Below, one piece after another: positions 52,739 through 60,721 of a stretch of 64,000 bases of DNA (the stretch's first letter is position 1; every line of letters starts with the position of its first letter). This DNA comes from Chitinophaga silvisoli. Lineage in GTDB: Bacteria; Bacteroidota; Bacteroidia; Chitinophagales; Chitinophagaceae. The stretch is from the NCBI RefSeq assembly GCF_003412465.1, contig NZ_QTJV01000004.1:744001-808000 (forward strand). The letters run 5' to 3'. The translations under genes and the position numbers were made by a program. Under the pieces are notes generated by a model, which was given only the letters and a program-made list of their open reading frames with translations, was not told where the DNA came from and did no database searches.

Positions 52739-54261
52739 ATCACATCATTTTTAGGTTCATCCACTACCAATGTCAGATGTACAAAAAACTCTGTCCCCGT
52801 CTCACGTATATTCAGATCATGCTTGCCCGGATACAGCAAATTCAACCGCTGTCTTACATTATTGATCCCTATACCCATACTCTCATTTTCAATCTCCACA
52901 CTCTTGTTCGCATGAATACTATTGTACACATCAAAATAGATCTTATCATTCGTACAAGACAAGGATAAATTTATCCTGGACTTATTCCGCTGACTGATCC
53001 CATACTTAAACGCATTCTCTACAAACGGGATCAGCAACATAGGTGCAATGTTATGCTCACATAAAGCTTCATCTATATTTACATCGATGATAATATCTGG
53101 TGTACCCTGCGTACGCAGTCGCTGCAAAGCGATGTAGTTCTGCAGGTAAGCAATTTCTTTCTCCAAAGGAATGCTCTCCAGTGTATTATCATGCAACATA
53201 AACCGCATCATATCTCCTAATTGCTGAATACCCTGCCCTGTTGCCGTAGCCTGCTCCTGCAAAGCTGTCCCATACAATGTATTGAGTGCATTAAATAAGA
53301 AATGCGGATTGATCTGCCAGCGTAAAAAATCCAGCCCTGCTTCCGTATGCGTCAATGCTTGTCGCAAGCCCATCAATGTCGAAGCTCTTGTATTCCTGGC
53401 AGTAAAGATCCACCAGGCAGCAGGCAGAATAGCAATTACCGTTACCAGTGTTGAAGTAACCACACCTGCAGCATACATGCCACCACTATTATACCGCGCC
53501 TGTAGTCCTACCACCAGCATCCATACCAATGAAATTGCCCAGAAGCCCGCTGCTTCCTGGAATAAGATCTTCTTATTCTTGTGCACCAGGTATCGTGGAT
53601 ACAACCTGTGCATCGCTACAAAGTACATAAACCCACAAAAGATCCCGACACAAAAAATCATGATCGAAAATCCCCTGTCCCCACTCATGGTGAGCATGAT
53701 CCAAAACGCTATAATCCCGGCTATTACAGTACCATCGATTAATGACTGCCTGAACCAGGGCTTATTTACCATCCGCTCATACGCATATTGTAAAAAAAGG
53801 TACCTGCCTGCATAATAAATAAGGTATAACACGACATAAAAGATCGTCAGTAGGAAAGCAGACTTCGCACAATGTGTATGTACACCCCGCACAGTTTTGT
53901 ATACCCCAAACAGGTATCCATACAACCAGGTATCAGACACCCAAATGGTGACAAACAAGATCATCATGACAGGAAATGACAACAATCCCCCCAGCAGATA
54001 CCTTTGTTTCTCATAAAACCGGGGTACAAGCACACCATGCACAAGCACAAAAGAAAAGTATACAATAGCAATTTGTGCTAATAAAGGGAACAGGTAATGT
54101 TTATAGTAATCAAACACCTGGTGATAACGTGCGAACTTCCAGCCATAGTCACGCTGCAAGTCAAAAACATTATAAGCTATACTCTTGTAAAGCAATGAAA
54201 ACAGGAGCAACAGGAAAATGCCGCTAGCAATCCCGAACTCAGTTCTTCTGATCTTATTCAT
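52735..54261 (-). CDS. LytS/YehU-type sensor histidine kinase
   Basis: The ATG at 54261 gives 508 residues; a TTG start 18 bases earlier is less likely. The N-terminal half has about eight hydrophobic segments. The kinase part carries the His_kinase motif LRWQINPHFLFNALNTLYG with the phospho-histidine and an HATPase region (LLIPFVENAFKYGI, GIGINNVRQRL). It phosphorylates the LytTR regulator encoded next. The signal is not evident from sequence. Confidence 0.95.
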   Translation of the reverse strand: MNKIRRTEFGIASGIFLLLLFSLLYKSIAYNVFDLQRDYGWKFARYHQVFDYYKHYLFPLLAQIAIVYFSFVLVHGVLVPRFYEKQRYLLGGLLSFPVMMILFVTIWVSDTWLYGYLFGVYKTVRGVHTHCAKSAFLLTIFYVVLYLIYYAGRYLFLQYAYERMVNKPWFRQSLIDGTVIAGIIAFWIMLTMSGDRGFSIMIFCVGIFCGFMYFVAMHRLYPRYLVHKNKKILFQEAAGFWAISLVWMLVVGLQARYNSGGMYAAGVVTSTLVTVIAILPAAWWIFTARNTRASTLMGLRQALTHTEAGLDFLRWQINPHFLFNALNTLYGTALQEQATATGQGIQQLGDMMRFMLHDNTLESIPLEKEIAYLQNYIALQRLRTQGTPDIIIDVNIDEALCEHNIAPMLLIPFVENAFKYGISQRNKSRINLSLSCTNDKIYFDVYNSIHANKSVEIENESMGIGINNVRQRLNLLYPGKHDLNIRETGTEFFVHLTLVVDEPKNDVI

Positions 54262-54328
54262 GGAAAAAACTTTCAGCAATGATAGTTATCCCCTCTGCAC
54301 TAATTAAATATATGTGATCAAAATACCA

Positions 54329-55891
54329 CTATCCGTGATAAAATCCAATAATGCGGGCTGCTACACGTTCTCCATCCATCGCAGCAGAGACAATACCTCC
54401 CGCATAACCAGCTCCTTCACCACATGGATACAATCCTTTGATCTGCGGGTGCATCAGGTCTTCATCATTCCTGGGAATACGAACCGGCGAAGAAGTGCGT
54501 GATTCAGTCGCTACCAGGATCGCATCATTGGTATAATAGCCTTTCATCTTCTTGCCAAAAGCAATGAAAGCCTGTGATAATCTTGTATGTACACTGGGTG
54601 GTAACACCTCCTTCAGATGAGTACTTTTCACACCTGGTACATAAGAACAAGCGGGTAAAGTTGTAGAAACTTTGTTGTGGACAAAATCCGTCATGCGTTG
54701 CGCCGGCGCCACAAAGTGTCCCCCACCTGCCTGAAATGCCTGTTGCTCCACCATCTGTTGAAAGTACATGGCAGCCAGTGGACCTTTGTCGGCAAAGAGT
54801 TCAAAGTCACTCTCATCCACCGTCACCACCATTCCTGAATTTGCAAAAGGGTTATCTCTCTTGGATGGAGACCAGCCATTCACCACCAGTTCACCGGGAT
54901 CAGTAGCAGCAGGCGCAATGATGCCACCGGGGCACATACAGAATGAAAACACACCACGGCCATCAACCTGTTCTACCAGGCTATAACTCGCCGGTGGCAA
55001 ATGTTCTCCTCTCACAGCACAATGATACTGTGCACTGTCAATGAGTTCCTGCGGATGTTCTACCCGTACTCCCAATGCAAAAGGTTTTGCACTGATGAGA
55101 ATTTGTTTATCATGCAATAAGCGGAAGATGTCGCGGGCAGAATGACCTGTGGCCAGTATCACCTGTGAGGCATCGAAAGTTGCACCGGAAGCGGTTTTCA
55201 CGCCCCTGATATGATTATCTTTAATAATAAAGTCAGTCACCTTCTGATCAAAGTGCACTTCACCACCGCTGTTAATGATCTGCTCCCGCATCGCTACAAT
55301 GATGTGCGGCAGCTTGTTAGTACCTATATGTGGATGGGCTTCGTATAATATTTTTTCAGTCGCACCAAAATGGACAAAGATGCTGAGAATACGATTGATA
55401 TCACCTCTCTTATTAGAACGTGTATAGAGCTTGCCATCAGAGTAAGTACCCGCACCGCCTTCGCCGAAACAATAGTTGGAATCAGGGTTTACCACGCCTG
55501 TCTTATTAAGGGCTGCAAGGTCACGCCTTCTTGACCTGACATCTTTTCCTCTTTCCAGTACGATGGGTTTGATACCTGCTTCAATAAGGTGTAGTGCGGC
55601 AAAGAGTCCTGCAGGCCCTGCACCGATCACGATAGCAACAGGTGCTGCTGGTGCTAAACTCTCATATATTGGTATGAATTTCTCCCGCTCGTGGAATGGC
55701 TCATTCACAAACACCTTGAGGGTCAGCATGAAATACACCTGTTTGGAACGTGCGTCAATAGAGCGTTTCAGTACATGAAAGCCTGTGATAGCATTTGGGG
55801 AAACACTGAGTGCTGCAGCGGCTGCTTGCGTGATAGCACGTTCGTTATCTGCCTGAGATGGCAATAACTTCAAAGATACTTGTTCAATCAT
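54329..55891 (-). CDS. FAD-dependent oxidoreductase (COG2509 type)
   Basis: This 520-residue flavoprotein has an N-terminal region of about 85 residues, then the FAD-binding motif VIVIGAGPAGLFAALHLIEAG. YCFGEGGAGTYSDGKLYTR is a signature of this uncharacterised FAD dehydrogenase family. A second dinucleotide stretch (VILATGHSARDIF) and the C-terminal GLYPCGEGAGYAGGIVSAAM follow. The electron donor and substrate are unknown. It is a single-gene unit. Confidence 0.92.
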   Translation of the reverse strand: MIEQVSLKLLPSQADNERAITQAAAAALSVSPNAITGFHVLKRSIDARSKQVYFMLTLKVFVNEPFHEREKFIPIYESLAPAAPVAIVIGAGPAGLFAALHLIEAGIKPIVLERGKDVRSRRRDLAALNKTGVVNPDSNYCFGEGGAGTYSDGKLYTRSNKRGDINRILSIFVHFGATEKILYEAHPHIGTNKLPHIIVAMREQIINSGGEVHFDQKVTDFIIKDNHIRGVKTASGATFDASQVILATGHSARDIFRLLHDKQILISAKPFALGVRVEHPQELIDSAQYHCAVRGEHLPPASYSLVEQVDGRGVFSFCMCPGGIIAPAATDPGELVVNGWSPSKRDNPFANSGMVVTVDESDFELFADKGPLAAMYFQQMVEQQAFQAGGGHFVAPAQRMTDFVHNKVSTTLPACSYVPGVKSTHLKEVLPPSVHTRLSQAFIAFGKKMKGYYTNDAILVATESRTSSPVRIPRNDEDLMHPQIKGLYPCGEGAGYAGGIVSAAMDGERVAARIIGFYHG

Positions 55892-55949
55892 GATCGTCAG
55901 GTTAGGTAATTATCCTAAAACATTTTGGTATGGACGCTATTCCTGAATG

Positions 55950-56041
55950 AAAGCCAGCCATAAGGCCCCATCGGGCAACTTTAAGGAATAAAAATAAAGC
56001 CAGTCATACGGACCCATCGAGCAACCTTAAGGTATAAAACA
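55950..56041. repeat. Tandem 46-bp direct repeat
   Basis: Two adjacent copies (55950-55995 and 55996-56041) share blocks such as AAAGCCAG, CCCATCG, GCAAC and TTAAGG and differ at about eight positions. They do not code for protein. They lie upstream of the flavoprotein gene and could be regulatory or a remnant. Confidence 0.75.
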
Positions 56042-56150
56042 TTCATGAAAGAGGGAATATACCAACCGGCATGAAAACTTGTTTTCAGAAAAAAAGCGTC
56101 TCTAAATTTTATAGCTCCCTGAATTCCGGGATATTTTACTGCTGAAAAGT

Positions 56151-56180
56151 AACGGGTACCCGTTCACACAGGTACCCGTT
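56151..56180. terminator. Hairpin downstream of the DUF3127 gene
   Basis: Ten bases (56151-56160) pair perfectly with 56171-56180 around a ten-base loop. The plus strand has TTTTTT a few bases later; the minus strand has only a short U run. It is the probable terminator of the DUF3127 gene. Confidence 0.65.
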
Positions 56181-56215
56181 TCACTATTTTTTGTTAATGA
56201 GTTGTTATTGTCAGA

Positions 56216-56605
56216 TTAGAAAGGCAGATCATCAGCCGCTCCTGCACCACCCGGGGAAGACATTTCCTGGGAAGTGTTGTAGTTAGGCATTGCATCCTGG
56301 CCTGGAGCGCCCGCTACTACTGATTCCATGCGCCATGCATCCAGGTTGGTGATATAATTGACACGACCATCTTTTTCCCAACGTGTACCTCTGATATTGA
56401 AGTAAACTTTTACAGTTTCACCTTCATTAAAGCGGTCTACGATAGCTGTTCTGTCCTGTACCGCCTGGAACTTGATATAGTTGTTTATAACGCGGCCATT
56501 GATATCGTCAGACTTTTCAATAACGAACTCCCGTGTCTTAAAGGTTTCGCTACGTTGCATCGTATTATATTTCACGATCAGTTTTCCGGTTATTTCAAAA
56601 CTCAT
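56216..56605 (-). CDS. DUF3127 OB-fold-like protein with SSB-type tail
   Basis: This 129-residue protein matches DUF3127 (PF11325): MSFEITGKLIVKYNTMQRS, then TREFVIEKS and KVYFNIRGTRWEKDG, a small beta-barrel reminiscent of an OB fold. The C-terminus becomes glycine- and alanine-rich and ends in ADDLPF, like the acidic tip by which single-stranded DNA-binding protein recruits repair and replication proteins. It is common in Bacteroidota. A single-stranded nucleic acid role is inference. It lies 670 bases from dnaA. Confidence 0.9.
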   Translation of the reverse strand: MSFEITGKLIVKYNTMQRSETFKTREFVIEKSDDINGRVINNYIKFQAVQDRTAIVDRFNEGETVKVYFNIRGTRWEKDGRVNYITNLDAWRMESVVAGAPGQDAMPNYNTSQEMSSPGGAGAADDLPF

Positions 56606-57276
56606 ATAATTAAATTTAACTTTTTTTCAAGAGGTCAAAGATAGGTTTTTTAGCTTCAATCACACGCAATAAAATTTAGTCTGCCACTGTTTATCTGTAT
56701 AGTCTGGATTTAATCGGGTGGCGTTTACCTCTATAGTCTGGCTGCGAGCCTTTTACAGGTAAGATTTCATTAGTCTGGCCCCTTCGCGCTCGCTTGCGCG
56801 GATATTAAGAAATTTGCATGGTATTTGATAAACTTAACCACATTTTTTTAATTACAATTACTAACATAGTTTTGCACGCCCGTACGGAATTATTAACATC
56901 GGGCTACACCATAAAAGATGGCTATTACCCGACATTAGTTCTCTGTACAATATTATTTTATCACTCGCTAACACATATCTATGACAAACATGTTAATGTC
57001 AACTGGAATATCCTGGATATCAAAGAAGTGTGGTATTAATTTTAATGACGTTTTTGCGTCGGGAAACCGTGCGTGATAACAGAAAAAAATACAATAAAAA
57101 CAAGGTAACGATACTGGTGTTGGGCGGTATAAAACAAGGGTAGAAAAATTTTTTTTTTCAACAATTTGTGCAGATATTCGTTGCCCTGTCTGAAAATTTT
57201 TCAACTCCCCACGTTGGAAAATTTAAAATTCGAGAAACAATCCTTAATTCAAACAACATTAATTTACAATAGCTCA
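56606..57276. other. Long A/T-rich region upstream of dnaA
   Basis: This 671-base spacer between divergent DUF3127 and dnaA genes holds no convincing gene. Its left part has four short direct repeats of TAGTCTG (see separate entry). The right part is A/T-rich, with a run of nine or ten T at about 57150. I found no cluster of DnaA boxes (TTATCCACA), so a replication origin is not supported here. Confidence 0.6.
56677..56778. repeat. Four TAGTCTG direct repeats upstream of dnaA
   Basis: TAGTCTG occurs at 56677, 56700, 56734 and 56771, all in the same orientation; the last three continue as TAGTCTGG. The spacing (23, 34 and 37 bases) is uneven. They may be protein-binding sites or remnants of a larger diverged repeat. 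Confidence 0.55.
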
Positions 57277-58710
57277 ATGAATAAAACTTGCGAACAAGTT
57301 TGGGAAAGGTGTCTTAATATAATTAGGGATATTGTGGAATGGCAGCCATTTAAAACCTGGTTTGAACCTATTAAACCGATCCAGCTTGAAAACAATGTTT
57401 TAACGATTCAAGTACCTAGTCAGTTCTTTTATGAATATCTCGAGGAACATTACGTTGGATTATTAGGCAAGACAATCAAGCGTGAACTGGGAAAAGAAGC
57501 GAGGCTGGAGTATCGCATAGTAGTTGAGAACGGAACACCCCATCAACATCCTAAAACTGTGAACATGCCCGGGCAGTTCACCAAGGCCAAGAAAGACAGC
57601 GAAGTAGATTTTCCGCTTACGATACAAAATCCGGTAAAGAACCCTTTCGTGATACCGGGTATCAAACGCGTACAGATAGACTCACAGCTGAATCCACATT
57701 ACACTTTCGATGCTTACATCGAAGGCGATTGTAATCGCGTGGCACGCAGAGCTGGTAAAACAGTTTCTGAAAAACCAGGTGGTACATCTTTCAACCCATT
57801 AGTTATATATGGATCTGTTGGTTTGGGGAAAACGCATCTGGCGCAGGCAATCGGTAATGAAGTAAAACGCCTTCATCCCAACAAAGCAGTGCTGTATGTA
57901 AGCGCTGAGAAATTCATCAATCAGTTCATTGATCACTCTAAGAATAGTATCATCAATGACTTCATTCACTTCTACCAGCTCATCGATGTGCTGATCGTAG
58001 ATGACATACAGTTCTTTGCCCGTGCAGAAAAAACACAGGATGCGTTCTTCGCTATCTTCAACCACCTGCATCAATCCGGTAAGCAACTCATATTAACATC
58101 CGATAAGTCACCCAAAGATCTGGATGGCCTGCAGGAAAGATTACTGAGCCGCTTCCGCTGGGGCCTGAGCGCCGACATGCAAATGCCGGACTTCGAGACA
58201 CGTATGGAAATCCTCGAAATGAAGATGAAGAACGATGGCCTCGAAATGCCGAAAGAAGTAGTCAAGTATGTTGCATATAATATCCAAAGCAACGTACGCG
58301 AACTGGAAGGTGCACTCATCTCCCTCCTCGCACAATCTTCTCTCAACAGAAAAGAAATCGATCTTGAACTCGCTAAACGAGTACTGAAATCTTTCGTTAA
58401 AACTTCTTCAAAAGAAATTACCATCGAAAGCATCCAGAAAATGGTTTGCGAATACTTTGATGTACCTTATGATAAGCTCCTGCAGAAAACACGTAAACGT
58501 GAAATCGTACAGGCCAGACAAATCACAATGTACCTCGCAAAGTCTTTTACCAAGAACTCATTAAAAACTATCGGCGAACACTTCGGCGGACGCGACCACA
58601 CCACTGTGATCCACTCCTGCCAGACAGTGAAAGACCTGATGGATACCGATAATACTTTCCGCGACAACGTTATCGAACTGCAACAAAAAGTGCAGCTGGC
58701 TGCGATGTAA
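57277..58710 (+). CDS. dnaA: Chromosomal replication initiator DnaA
   Basis: The ATG at 57277 gives 477 residues starting MNKTCEQVWERCLNIIRDIV, the normal DnaA domain I; upstream in-frame codons are not part of the family. The AAA+ domain has Walker A IYGSVGLGKTHLAQAIGN and Walker B DVLIVDDIQFF. The C-terminal domain IV carries the DNA-binding signature GGRDHTTVIHSC. It starts replication by binding DnaA boxes. A strong terminator follows. Confidence 0.99.
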   Translation: MNKTCEQVWERCLNIIRDIVEWQPFKTWFEPIKPIQLENNVLTIQVPSQFFYEYLEEHYVGLLGKTIKRELGKEARLEYRIVVENGTPHQHPKTVNMPGQFTKAKKDSEVDFPLTIQNPVKNPFVIPGIKRVQIDSQLNPHYTFDAYIEGDCNRVARRAGKTVSEKPGGTSFNPLVIYGSVGLGKTHLAQAIGNEVKRLHPNKAVLYVSAEKFINQFIDHSKNSIINDFIHFYQLIDVLIVDDIQFFARAEKTQDAFFAIFNHLHQSGKQLILTSDKSPKDLDGLQERLLSRFRWGLSADMQMPDFETRMEILEMKMKNDGLEMPKEVVKYVAYNIQSNVRELEGALISLLAQSSLNRKEIDLELAKRVLKSFVKTSSKEITIESIQKMVCEYFDVPYDKLLQKTRKREIVQARQITMYLAKSFTKNSLKTIGEHFGGRDHTTVIHSCQTVKDLMDTDNTFRDNVIELQQKVQLAAM

Positions 58711-59026
58711 TGAAGCCCCTATATGAACCTTATTATTTCCCAGGCAGTAAAAGCCTGGGATTTTTTTTTATCTTCATTTATGAAATGGATTTTATATCTT
58801 ATTCCCGTTATAATTTTCGCCTGTATAATAGTGGACCAGTAATCAACCATCAAACAAATAATCTGTTCAATGAAACAGTAAACATCAACCAGAGATCCAT
58901 CGATGAACAAAAGACGGTATCTATGATCAGCAGATGAAGAACTATGATCAGCAGCCTCCGCTTAACAATTTGATAATTAAACACCATAAGGAACAACCAA
59001 TACCTTTGCACCTATTAGTTCACCTT
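58711..59026. other. Gap between dnaA and the sigma factor gene
   Basis: Apart from the dnaA terminator at its left edge, nothing is recognised in these 316 A/T-rich bases. They should carry the sigma factor promoter. Confidence 0.6.
58738..58760 (+). terminator. Terminator of dnaA
   Basis: A perfect 8-bp stem (58738-58745 with 58753-58760) with a seven-base loop is directly followed by nine T residues on the plus strand, 28 bases past the dnaA stop codon. Confidence 0.95.
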
Positions 59027-59572
59027 ATGCCAAGAGATTGTCAACATACACACTGGGATTCTATCCGTTCAGGTAATGAAGACGCTTTCCGTCAGCTCTT
59101 CGAGCTGCACTGGCAGGACCTCTTCACCTACGCCTGCAGAATCACCCGCGATCCGGCCACGGCACAGGACGCGGTCCAAAGTGTGTTCATACACCTCTGG
59201 GAAAAACACGCCTCCCTCCCGGCAGTTACCGCCATCCTCCCCTACCTCCGCACCGCCCTCAAACACCGCCTCCTCAACGCTATGCGCGATGAAAACCTTT
59301 ATCAAAAACATGTCGACACCTTCCAACAGGTAGCCAACAACCACCACGCAAACCCCGCCCACGAACAACTCCACCTCAAAGAAACCGAACAACAACTCAT
59401 GCTGTCTATTAACCGGCTTCCCGAACGCATGAAGGAAGTCTTTTACATGAACAGGATCGAAAACCTGACTGTCGCTGAAATAGCGATCAAACTCGGCTCC
59501 AGTCCGCAAACCATCCGCAACCAACTCAATACCGCCCTCCAGCGCATCAAACACGTTTTTATTGTAGAATAA
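59027..59572 (+). CDS. ECF sigma-70 factor (FecI-like)
   Basis: The start at 59027 gives 181 residues (MPRDCQHTHWDSIRSGNEDA). Region 2 is seen in FRQLFELHWQDLFTYACRIT and DAVQSVFIHLWE. Region 4 is in LPERMKEVFYMNRIENLTVAEIA, with the recognition helix in SSPQTIRNQLNTALQ. An in-frame start 93 bases earlier adds no sigma homology. It is followed by a FecR gene after 55 bases and an STN-type receptor, the layout of a cell-surface signalling operon in Bacteroidota. Confidence 0.95.
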   Translation: MPRDCQHTHWDSIRSGNEDAFRQLFELHWQDLFTYACRITRDPATAQDAVQSVFIHLWEKHASLPAVTAILPYLRTALKHRLLNAMRDENLYQKHVDTFQQVANNHHANPAHEQLHLKETEQQLMLSINRLPERMKEVFYMNRIENLTVAEIAIKLGSSPQTIRNQLNTALQRIKHVFIVE

Positions 59573-59627
59573 AAAAAAATTCCCTCCCCAATAGTTACTC
59601 CCCCCATCTTCCGTGTCTTACTATCAA

Positions 59628-60548
59628 ATGGACAAAAACGACCTTTCATCACTCCTAAAAAAATACCAGCAGGGCACCTGCACCAAAGAAGAAGAACAAC
59701 TTCTCTTTGACTGGCTCGATGCCCTCGAAGCTGATGCCTCCAACGAAGTAGCTCCCCTTAATGCTACTGACATGGAAGCCATCCGCCGCTCTATGATGGA
59801 AGAGATCCCTGTCCTCACAACACACAAAAAACGCTATACCTGGCTCAAAGCCGCAGCTGCCCTGGTCCCGCTAATAGTAGGCACCTGGCTCCTCTGGCCA
59901 CGCCAGCAAAAATCACAACTGGCGGCTGACTGGCACACCATCAGCAACACCGGCCACCGGATCCAAAAATTATGGCTGCCAGATAGCTCTGTCGTATATC
60001 TCGGTGCCTACAGCACCTTGCAATATAATAGCTCAAGGAAAGTAATATTAAAAGAAGGAAAAGCCTTCTTCGATGTCAGGACCAATCCTGCCCAACCATT
60101 TATTGTATCCGATGCCAGCGGTGTGCGCACCACCGTACTCGGCACCTCGTTTATAGCCGAATACAATAACAAGGTATCCCGTATCGCAGTCGCCACAGGT
60201 AAAGTAAGCGTACAAAGCGGTGCCCGCAAAACAGTGCTGGAACCAGATCAACGCCTTACCTGCAACAAAGGAACCGTGAGCAGGGATGTTGTCTCCTCCG
60301 CCGATCTCTTAGCATGGACAAAAGGAGAAACCATCCTGCGCAACGCTTCCCTCTATGACCTGATACTCGCTATCAGGGAACATTACGGCATCACTGCCAG
60401 TACAAAACTGGATACCCGGAAAGGGAGCTATAATCTCCGTATCTCTGACAAAATGCCTTTACCGGCACTCCTGGAAGTGGTGGAGAAAATATCGTATAAA
60501 CCAAAAGTTCATTTCAAACTACAGCAGGATCAACTGAGCATTGAGTAG
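59628..60548 (+). CDS. FecR family anti-sigma factor
   Basis: The ATG at 59628 gives 306 residues. The cytoplasmic N-terminal part (SSLLKKYQQGTCTKEEEQLLFDWLD) binds the sigma factor. One membrane helix follows (WLKAAAALVPLIVGTWLLW). The periplasmic FecR domain comes next (WHTISNTGHRIQKLWLPDSSVVYLGA, EGKAFFDV, TTVLGTSF), and a C-terminal DUF4974-like region ends VHFKLQQDQLSIE. It holds the sigma factor until the receptor's STN domain signals through the periplasm. Confidence 0.96.
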   Translation: MDKNDLSSLLKKYQQGTCTKEEEQLLFDWLDALEADASNEVAPLNATDMEAIRRSMMEEIPVLTTHKKRYTWLKAAAALVPLIVGTWLLWPRQQKSQLAADWHTISNTGHRIQKLWLPDSSVVYLGAYSTLQYNSSRKVILKEGKAFFDVRTNPAQPFIVSDASGVRTTVLGTSFIAEYNNKVSRIAVATGKVSVQSGARKTVLEPDQRLTCNKGTVSRDVVSSADLLAWTKGETILRNASLYDLILAIREHYGITASTKLDTRKGSYNLRISDKMPLPALLEVVEKISYKPKVHFKLQQDQLSIE

Positions 60549-60721
60549 CATGAAGCTGTAGCAACAAAAATCATTACTATCGATCAATTTAAACCGGTGT
60601 CTTACACCAGTAGGGAAAAGTATTGCCTAAAAAATACAACTACTACCATACAATCAAATTATTCGCATCACAAAAAAATCTATCCATCACACACAAACTA
60701 TTGCCTTAACAAACACTATAT

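Larger units (their letters stand above)
55892..56215. other. Gap with a 46-bp direct repeat and a hairpin
   Basis: No gene is seen in these 324 bases, which separate two minus-strand genes. The notable contents are two adjacent 46-bp direct repeats (55950-56041) and a ten-base inverted repeat (56151-56160 with 56171-56180) after the DUF3127 gene. Confidence 0.6.

Noticed and set aside
56818..57039. A 73-codon frame in the spacer upstream of dnaA
   Set aside because: It is A/T-rich, has no convincing start region or family resemblance, and could arise by chance in this composition.
56606..57276. Possible replication origin beside dnaA
   Set aside because: The spacer is A/T-rich but no cluster of TTATCCACA-type DnaA boxes was found, and origins in this phylum are often not next to dnaA.
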